This document shows positions 56,621 through 64,000 of a DNA stretch of 64,000 bases, piece by piece. Made by a program: the position numbers and the translations under genes. This stretch comes from Escarpia spicata. Its lineage: Eukaryota > Annelida > Polychaeta > Sabellida > Siboglinidae. The notes under the pieces are model-generated. The model ran no database searches. It saw only the letters and a list, made by a program, of their open reading frames with translations, and was not told the DNA's origin. The DNA lies in the NCBI GenBank assembly GCA_963995525.1, contig OZ023206.1, positions 7,258,919 through 7,322,918 on the forward strand, in the 5' to 3' direction. Position 1 is the first letter of the stretch. Each line of letters opens with the position of its first letter.

Positions 56621-57551
56621 TAACAAGTGCAATAGGAGGCAAATAACGGCGCCTACGTCGTAAATAACGAATATGATAATAACAGCAGACAAGTGTGAAA
56701 TATGGTTCGTTTTAGGCGCATAACAATTAGGCTGAAACCAACCACCGAATTTGAACGACTCTGACGTATTGCTACCATCGATAATCGTCGATAAAGGACG
56801 ACATACCGGTGGACCCATACTGGTCAATTGTCAGTCTTTCCTTGCCTATAGCACGCACACACGCGCAACATACACGCACCTGCACGCAACCGAACCTGCC
56901 CGCAAAAGACAATGAAATATCTTACAACGTAACCGATAAGGCGTCTGTCTTTAAATATCAGCCATTGGCCGAAAGTGGTCTGCAATGCAGCGATGCATCA
57001 ACAATTTGCAATACATAATTTATTAATTGTTGGGTGCATCAAGGAACCTATGTGTTTCAGACGCAGCTAGACAATGACAAATGTATACAACTAGAAGCCA
57101 AAGGCTGCATTATCGAGAGAGCGGCATTTTGATCTTAAATCCGTATCCACAGACCGTTTAAATTCTGCTGTTGCCGATTACGACATTGCAAGCATACATA
57201 TAATAATTCCAATATAATTCGAGCATCACTCCATTGTGGCGACCCCGGAGAATGGCTGACCACTCAATTTGTTCACCGAAAAATGTAAATAACGCTAAAC
57301 AAGTATCTTCATGTTTTTCAAATGCATCGCCAATTGGTAGATTAGAGGTTACTGGTCAGTTGATGCGAATGCACATAGCACAACGTGTACAGTACACTGA
57401 ACGCAACACGAACACAACACGAACACCATGTTGATGGCAGAGCTCTTTAATAGCATTGATCACTTCGTAGGTGTAACAGACAGGCCTCCGTATAACAGAT
57501 GACGTGAGGATTGATAAGCCAACAAACTTCATGACTGTTTGGAATAACTCG

Positions 57552-57675
57552 CTGATCACTGTCCTTCATCGACGGATGACAGGGACAATCTTCATCGATG
57601 ATCACTGTCCTTCATCGACGGATGACAGGGACAATCTTCATCGAAGATCACTGTCCTTCATCGACGGATAACAGG
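57552..57675. repeat. 46-bp tandem repeat, ~3 copies
   Basis: Unit GATCACTGTCCTTCATCGAC plus GGATGACAGGGACAATCTTC plus ATCGAT. The unit contains an internal inverted word (ATCGA..TCGAT). 56830-57550 and 57680-58350 show no gene beyond low-complexity (AC)-rich patches at 57775-57870. Confidence 0.92.
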
Positions 57676-58377
57676 GGTTTCTTAGTTGCTGGGTCGTCGT
57701 TCTGCTTCATAGCAAACGATATTTTGTAAAAGAGTCTATGATGCGTCTGATAGTTGATGGGTATAAATTCACATACACTCACGCACGCATGCACGCACAC
57801 GTACACTCACACATGCGTACACGCACGCACTAACGCACACACACAAACAGGCGCGCGCGCACTGACATAACAAAACTCACACTTAAACGTAAAGAACACG
57901 TAGAACAGTGGAAATATAACGGTTCTCTGCCATAATAACACGCCCATGATTTCTTTTTACTGAACGTTGACTTTAGTAAGTTCACCGCGTCAAACAGATG
58001 AATAAGTACCAGGTATGCAAATACTTTATAACACATTTCATATTTCACTGACTTGTTGCATGTATTGTACCCCAACTCTAATTACACCAAAACTCTTACC
58101 GCTGTTTCGCTCTGAAGCACCCTGGCCACGGACCACTCATCTTGGGCCGATTTCACTAGTTGTCACAACAACACAAACGGCAAACGTCAGAATTGCAGTT
58201 CGGAATATTATCCACAAATATCACCCGCTCACACCAAGTGAGGAGCCTGTGGCTACTAGTCACACAATCAACAAATGTATTAGTGTTGTTTTCTCGTGTT
58301 TAATTAGCTCGGATAATTTGGCCGGTCAGTGTGTCATCATAACTGATATAATTTATAACGTACAACATGATTTTACG

Positions 58378-58624
58378 ATAAAAAACGAACAAACTATCCC
58401 TCTTTAAGCGATGCTACTTACCTTGGTGGCACGATCCTACAACTGGCGCCATGTTATCAAACAGTTTCGTTCCGAAACATTTACATTTCATTAAAACACG
58501 CTGTGGCCAGTCAGTATTTGATATTAGATATAATAACGTGTTTGTACGATAAAAACGAACCAACTACCTGTCTTTAAGCGACGCTACATACCTTGGCGCC
58601 ACGATCCTACAACTGACGCCGTGG
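58378..58624. repeat. 173-bp tandem duplication spanning a splice-donor region
   Basis: The ~75-bp block AAAACGAAC.AACTA.C followed by GTCTTTAAGCGACGCTACAT and ACGATCCTACAACTGRCGCC occurs at about 58380-58455 and 58551-58624, with about 173 bp between starts; similar sequence precedes both. In the minus strand both copies end CCAAG followed by GTAAGT or GTATGT. Confidence 0.8.
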
Positions 58625-58760
58625 TTGTACCCAGAGAAATCACACAGGCAGCACTTGGTCGGTCTTATGGGGATTGTGGTGGCGCCTGGGTAGGCCTCAC
58701 AGCTGCACGCCCCCGGATTTGGTAGTTGAGTGTTGTCCGATAGGCTACACGTCAAGACTA
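58593..58760 (-). CDS. Candidate cysteine-rich host exon
   Basis: On the minus strand an acceptor-like ATTCCCCTAG is followed by LTCSLSDNTQLPNPGACSCE, AYPGATTIPIRPTKCCLCDF and SGYNHGVSCRIVAP, then AAG/GTATGT. Seven cysteines in about 52 residues suggest an extracellular disulfide-rich module. A signal-peptide exon on the same strand lies 2.7 kb upstream (61432-61494), but the phases do not fit directly, so an intermediate exon would be needed. No family recognised. The frame also extends upstream to an ATG at 58848. Confidence 0.4.
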
Positions 58761-58849
58761 GGGGAATAAAACTTTTGGGGATAAACAGGTTAATTTGATA
58801 AAAAATATTTCCGTCAATAGCATCCATATTTAAATGTCTAAAGACCACA

Positions 58850-60280
58850 CACTACAGAGTATATATGAAATAAAATAATGTTTTTCTTATGTGACCGCTG
58901 TACTGATCGCATGGTTCCGCTAAACATAATTATTTTATGTAGGACTGAGATAAACAGCGCAGTATGTAACGTCTGCATTACTAGGTCTGTAGAATGTGTA
59001 GTTGAAATGGTATTCATGGTTTCAATCGATGCTTATAAACAATCGACCGCCTTGCTAATGGGCATCAAGTCCGCGCACTTGAAATACCGCGTGTGACGTT
59101 ATTTCTGTTTACAACATTAACATTCCTGTGTGACATAGTATCTTTACATAATTGACATGATAACACCATTAGTCGCTGAATAAAGCTAAGGCGGTTTTTG
59201 TGATATTTGTTGTTGTTGCAATTGTCATACTTTGATTGTAAAACACAAACAATCAAAACGTTTTAACTGTGTTAGACGTAGCATACCATAACGATTATTC
59301 TGAGGAAATATATTTGGAAGTGAAAAATTGTTTGAATCAGTTTTTAAAAAACATTTTTCATACTTTGAAGTGTTCAGCTCAAACGTATCAACAGTGCCTT
59401 CAATAGAGTGTGTAAGACGTAAATATCATATGACGTCACATATAACCTTTATCAGTATTATGAATTAAATGTGGTGCTATCAAGAATACGTATTTTTGTT
59501 AGTATTATGGACATTTTTATTGTTTCCAAAATAATAATAATTTAATGTACGGATATCACGGCTGTGCTATCATCTGTCGTAGTGAACTTGCACAACAAGC
59601 ACGGACACTAGAGAAGCAACGATGTGTATAATTACGTCCCGTCGAACCGTTACACCAGTAGAGAGCCAAGCACCGTGCCACGATGTATGTAATGCATCAG
59701 AGGTTATCTACAAATCACGTACGCAAGTAGGAGGCGGGACGTGATGAGGGAGATGGGCGTAGGCTGCTGCGTACTGCAGACAACGTAAGTACGTCAACGA
59801 CGACAGTGCGGGAACAGAAACATTTACACCGACAAACACAGTCGTAGGGTGCAAGCCTACTGTTTTCAATGACCACCGGTAAGTGAAGTGGCGCCATCTG
59901 TGAAACAGTTCTGCAAAATGTTAACCCGGTGGAAGACACAGAACGTCATACATCGCACCAGTATCCATTGTGTTGAGAATAGTACGCGCCATGCCTTTGA
60001 CCATTGGCCACTTAACCTTGTTTTATGGCGGTAGACTCACCCCGCAGCTTCAAATTCGATCACCGAAGTGATGAGATCCAAGGCCGTCATCTGTGCCAGT
60101 TTTGGTTCACCAGTTAGGCTAAGCTTAGTTTCGTGATTCATAGGCTAAATGCTGAGATGTTTGATTTACATTAGAGGCTCTGTCTATGATCTCCAGATAT
60201 TTTCTCAGCGTATGTTTGCGGTAAACACGAGCGTACGATAACAGATCGCAAGCATACTGGGCACAGGACAAGAATAGTCA
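58850..60280. other. No recognised gene
   Basis: Unique-looking, AT-rich to mixed DNA. Short readings of 60-75 codons occur on both strands without motif or splice support. Confidence 0.5.
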
Positions 60281-60284
60281 TACT

Positions 60285-60625
60285 AATAAAGGTACGTTCT
60301 TATATAGCCCAGTACCCAGTCCTTAGGACTGCTCAAAGCGCTTTACACTATACTCCCTGGCAGACCTGTTCAATCGAACACCATCTCGACTTCTCTGGGA
60401 AGCATTCAGCCACGCTTCAATTGATGCGCGAAGACTATTCGTGCATAAATGTCCACCATTGTCTATAGCCAAGTACTCATTCACACAGCTGAGTGAACTG
60501 GAGCAACACAGAGTGAACGAACTTGCCCAAGTATCGACGCGGCAGCATAGGATTCGAACCTGGGTGGTTCCGATGCTCTCGGCACTGCGCCACTGCGCCA
60601 CTGCGCCACTGCGCCACAATACTTG
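60285..60625 (-). mobile_element. tRNA-derived SINE
   Basis: The minus strand has GTGGCGCAGTGCCGAGAGC (A-box type TGGCGCAGTGG) followed 30 nt later by the B-box GGTTCGAATCC (60544-60556), then a body CTTGGGCAAGTTCGTTCACT with GCTCCAGTTCACTCAGCTGT and AATGAGTACTTGGC. These are the internal pol III promoter plus a CTTGGGCAAG-type core found in deuterostome and mollusc SINEs. The A-box word GGCGCAGT is repeated four times in tandem at 60587-60618. A body-only relative is at 1600-1850. Confidence 0.75.
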
Positions 60626-61124
60626 ACATGCGTACTGCGCAAAGACGATGGGACGAGACTAGGGAAGGGGAGGCAATGGGGGAAGGGGACGTTTTGTGTA
60701 CGTAATTTGTAGACGACCCCTCACTACACGTGGCCATTATCTAGTGAGAGAATGTTGGCCCACTCACGGCAGTCGTCCTGAAATGCGAACAAAGTTAGAG
60801 AAATGTTAGTTGCTTCTTCGAAGAAAACATTTATTTCTCAACGGATCGGAATTAACGCGAACTATTTATGAACTAAACTATTTCCTACTCTTCGTTGTAT
60901 GTGATGCTGGATATGTTCGGCTATGATTGTTCAGAAAGTATTCTTACTGTTCTTTCAAAAACAATATCATATCAACACACGCGCGCGTGAATGTGCACCC
61001 ACACATGCACACGCACATATGTACACTCACGCGCGCACGTACACGTAAACATAAAAGCACACAAGCACGCACACATGCAGTCACATACATGCACGCACAC
61101 ACGCACGCATGCAGAAACACAGAC

Positions 61125-61309
<185 letters not shown>

Positions 61310-61431
61310 ACACCCGCACACACACACCACACGCACACACACACATTCATGGCGTGATATGGCAGTTTCTTCACAACAAATTATAAGTTTTCTATTGGCT
61401 AAATATAATTTCGTTAGGAATCGATGCTTAC

Positions 61432-61494
61432 ATTGTCAGCAACAGAGGCGACGACAAGTAGAGTCGCCACGACGAAGACGAGAAGCCATTTCAT
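61432..61494 (-). CDS. Signal-peptide first exon of an unidentified secreted protein
   Basis: ATG 61494 encodes MKWLLVFVVATLLVVASVAD plus Asn, then the donor GTAAGC (61431-61426), phase 0. The hydrophobic core and small residues before the ASVA end form a textbook secretory signal, with likely cleavage after SVA. Separation of the signal peptide by a phase-0 intron is common for small secreted peptides and toxins, but the mature part is not identifiable. CA/GA-rich sequence follows within the intron. Upstream 61500-61600 could be the 5' untranslated region. Confidence 0.6.
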
Positions 61495-61629
61495 AATTCT
61501 GCAACACACAGATACACTCAGTTACAAAAACTGTCGTAGACGCTCTCGTGTCTCACTCACACTGTTCACACTCACACTGTAAACATCTTCAGCATCACAA
61601 CTGAATCGGTCCTCGTAATACGGTTGAGA

Positions 61630-61960
61630 ATCATGGACGGCGAAAACACGTGAGAAAACCTTTGACGTCTCCTACACCAGACAACTACGCGAAATCTACA
61701 ATGTGTTCTAGCGTGATCACATCGTCAACCAGAAATTGTACGGTAATCTACCACGGATCTCCACCACCGTGAGGCGACTTCGTCTACGCCTAGCAGGTCA
61801 TGCGATGCGCTATGATAAAATAGCTAACCGAGTTCTTCTATTGAAATACTCGGCCCTCGGAGAGTAGGTCGCCATAACATGACCTTGAAAAACGTCACTG
61901 AGAAGGACACGTGTCTCAGTGGAACTTGTCTTACCAATGCAGTGTCAGACAGTCTCATTA
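61630..61960 (+). pseudogene. LINE C-terminal fragment
   Basis: The plus strand carries, across stops, TTVRRLRLRLAGHAMRYDKI (61760-61820) and GHNMTLKNVTEKDTCLSGTC (61870-61930). The R.R..(L)AGH..R.......VGR.N.TL...(L)..DT.LS pattern is a known LINE C-terminal tail. No catalytic part. Confidence 0.65.
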
Positions 61961-62288
61961 TTACTATATACTAACCTTTCTCAGACGTAACAAATTTGAA
62001 ATATTTTCCATGAAAACATTACAAAACGTCAGCATTTAGATTTCCTTTCCTGCCCATAACGTGTTAATTATATTTGCCAATACACATGCATTCCAAAACG
62101 CACCCTTATTCTTTTAAGGCTGTGATCTAGTAAACATTAAAAGACGATTGACTTTGAATAGTACAATGTAATTGATTGCTATGCATAAGACATAAACAAA
62201 GCTTCAGTTGGCTTAATGTCCTCAACATTACCGAGACTTAGGTTTCCAAACTGCCCGCAAGTTATCTTCGTCGCAGTAACGTTCCTAC

Positions 62289-62621
62289 GTGATTTGGAGC
62301 CATCAAAATATTATCTGTAACAGAATCAGTAACACAACGGTCAACCAACTGTTAGCGATAATAAGACATTTAACGGTGTTACCTTTGTCAATGTTGCTCA
62401 GCCGCTGTTTAACCTTTCTCTTCTGTTCAGCTCAACTGTCACCTTCCCCCAGGTTGGTCGTTTATGTAGACGCATATGCCGAACGTGACAGCCACGTCAC
62501 TGGTTACGCACCGTTGACCAACTCACCAACTGTGCCCGCAGCAGACATTAAGCAGAGACACACCCACATATTTGTATTGGCGCTCCCGACTCATTCCAGC
62601 CGGGGCCCTGCCATCAGTTAG
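62289..62621 (+). other. Open reading with possible acceptor; unrecognised
   Basis: A strong pyrimidine-rich acceptor (CTGTCACCTTCCCCCAG, ending 62452) precedes an open stretch LVVYVDAYAERDSHVTGYAP to a stop at 62621. No motif was recognised and there is no further splice support. Confidence 0.2.
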
Positions 62622-62734
62622 TCAACAAACGCATTGATCCACGCGTCGTATTCTTTATGTTCAGTTTTGTCAGCTGCAGTGTGCAAATCAATATGTCATA
62701 CGGGCTTACATAACTGTGTAGTGCTGGTTCACCA

Positions 62735-62841
62735 CATTATATATATATATATATGTATATATATATGTATATATATATATATAATATACATATATATATA
62801 TATTATATATAATATTTTATATATACACACACATATATATC

Positions 62842-62874
<33 letters not shown>

Positions 62875-63215
62875 ATATACATATACATTATATATATATT
62901 ATATATATATATAATGTATATATATATATACATATATATATATATTATATATATATTATATATATATATAATATATATATATTATATATATATATATAAT
63001 ATATATATATACATATATATTATATATATATTATATATATATATAATATATATATACATATATATATATATATTATATATATATATATAATATATATATA
63101 TATAATATACATATATATATATTATATATATATATATGTATATTATATATATATATATAATATATATATATATAATATACATATATATATTATATATATA
63201 CACACACACATATAT
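62735..63215. repeat. (TA)n tract with TATACATA interruptions
   Basis: About 480 bp of alternating TA, self-complementary, with periodic ATAATATA and TGTATATA variants. Such a tract can form cruciforms and is a likely assembly weak point. 63216-64000 has no gene; a short GATA repeat is at 63799-63818. Confidence 0.97.
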
Positions 63216-64000
63216 CATTACATTTACAAGGGATTACGAGTGGAAACTGTTTTTATGTATGTCGGTGAAATCAAAACCGGGTTGCTATGTTACAAATGCC
63301 CCTATTTTTCCGCAGCTCGTCAATAGTTCTGTCATTTGAAAGGGACAAATCTGTGGATTTTAAAGTCACAGTTCTGTTGCATATCATATAATAACGTTTT
63401 TAAGTGGCACTGCTATCTGTACTTTGTGCAGAACAATTGCAATATATTTTACCACCAGGAAGGTTTGCTTGTTGTCATTTCGGTCTACAATATTTCGTGT
63501 TTCATGTAACATTTCGTGCAATGAGTTTCAGTAACTTTACACATATGCAGTCAGGCAGTCCATCCAGAAATACACGAGCACTCGTGGTACAAGGTGGAGA
63601 CATCACGAAGCCATGAAAACAAATTCAATGCAAACACATGCATCACAATGTTATAGTGGCCTTGTTGAATGAAACCTCATATAAAACAAGAACGATACGT
63701 GTGCAAAGCTGCTGCGTAGAATGTCACAAGTCACCGCCTTCCTTGCAGAGAGTTGGTATAATATGTGGTTTGTAGACATAATAGTGGCGTACATGTCTAT
63801 AGATAGATAGATAGATGAAAGATTTGTCAAATGTCAGGAACGAAACAGCTAGCGCTACCTTAAGTGTGAAAGGCAAGACTGCACACGCTAAATCACTTTG
63901 TAGGGTTACGTTCTTGAACAGAACAGGGTCATATAGCTGAAGTAAACCAAAGATTGAGATCGTAAATGTTACCACATCGCGTACAGGTACAAGAAATTAA

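Noticed and set aside
62634..63339. Open readings of IYIYI type
   Set aside because: Translation of the alternating (TA)n tract.

Overview
The window is animal nuclear DNA. It has spliced coding exons with GT/AG borders, long microsatellites, several non-LTR (LINE) lineages, two Ty3/gypsy relics, a tRNA-derived SINE and a Polinton/Maverick. The repeat mix looks like a marine invertebrate (mollusc or another lophotrochozoan, less likely a lancelet), but the sequence alone does not fix the species. Host coding content is small: a ZCCHC4-like exon (6318-6367 plus 18788-18950), a two-exon 7TM receptor on the minus strand (44021-44185 and 24018-24785), a signal-peptide first exon (61432-61494), a cysteine-rich exon (about 58593-58760), a CFAP58-like remnant (53.8 kb) and a SAP-domain exon (2.16 kb).

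The most informative block is 6368-18787, a GC-rich Polinton/Maverick with ~330-bp terminal inverted repeats and a 6-bp target duplication (TCCGGG/TCCGTG). It sits inside the coding exon that carries the DPPFGG motif of the ZCCHC4-like methyltransferase; the two flanks read in one frame once the element is ignored. Its left arm (plus strand) carries an RPA-like single-strand DNA-binding protein, an unrecognised 219-residue protein, and the zinc-finger N-terminus of what was probably a family-B polymerase. Its right arm (minus strand) reads, from the right end inward: NADAR/YbiA-like N-glycosidase, packaging ATPase, two small Polinton-type proteins, a possible small membrane protein, rve integrase, a two-TM protein, a penton-like capsid protein, a pX-like basic protein and a truncated F54H12.2-like capsid protein. 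A deletion junction near 10508 fuses the truncated polymerase gene tail-to-tail with the truncated capsid gene, so polymerase catalysis and any protease are gone. A 2,189-bp TIR element (11265-13453, TSD AGTA) interrupts the pX-like gene. Several genes carry +1 shifts in homopolymers and in-frame stops, so the copy is dead as assembled.

18.8-24 kb holds a decayed Ty3/gypsy pol region and a LINE 3' end. 24-44 kb is one 19.2-kb intron of the 7TM receptor gene, filled with nested insertions: a plus-strand CR1-like LINE, split by a minus-strand LINE, split by an element made of AATACCATTCA-type repeats, which holds a minus-strand CR1-like LINE, itself split by a 3,122-bp TIR element with a 4-bp TSD and an unrecognised ~422-449 residue protein. 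45.4-50.7 kb is bounded by diverged inverted repeats and holds two LINEs, one with a ~850-codon uninterrupted reading frame, plus a 28-bp satellite. 50.8-53.2 kb is a second Ty3/gypsy relic. 53.2-64 kb is mostly unannotated DNA with scattered exons, LINE fragments, a SINE, and long (CA)n and (TA)n tracts.
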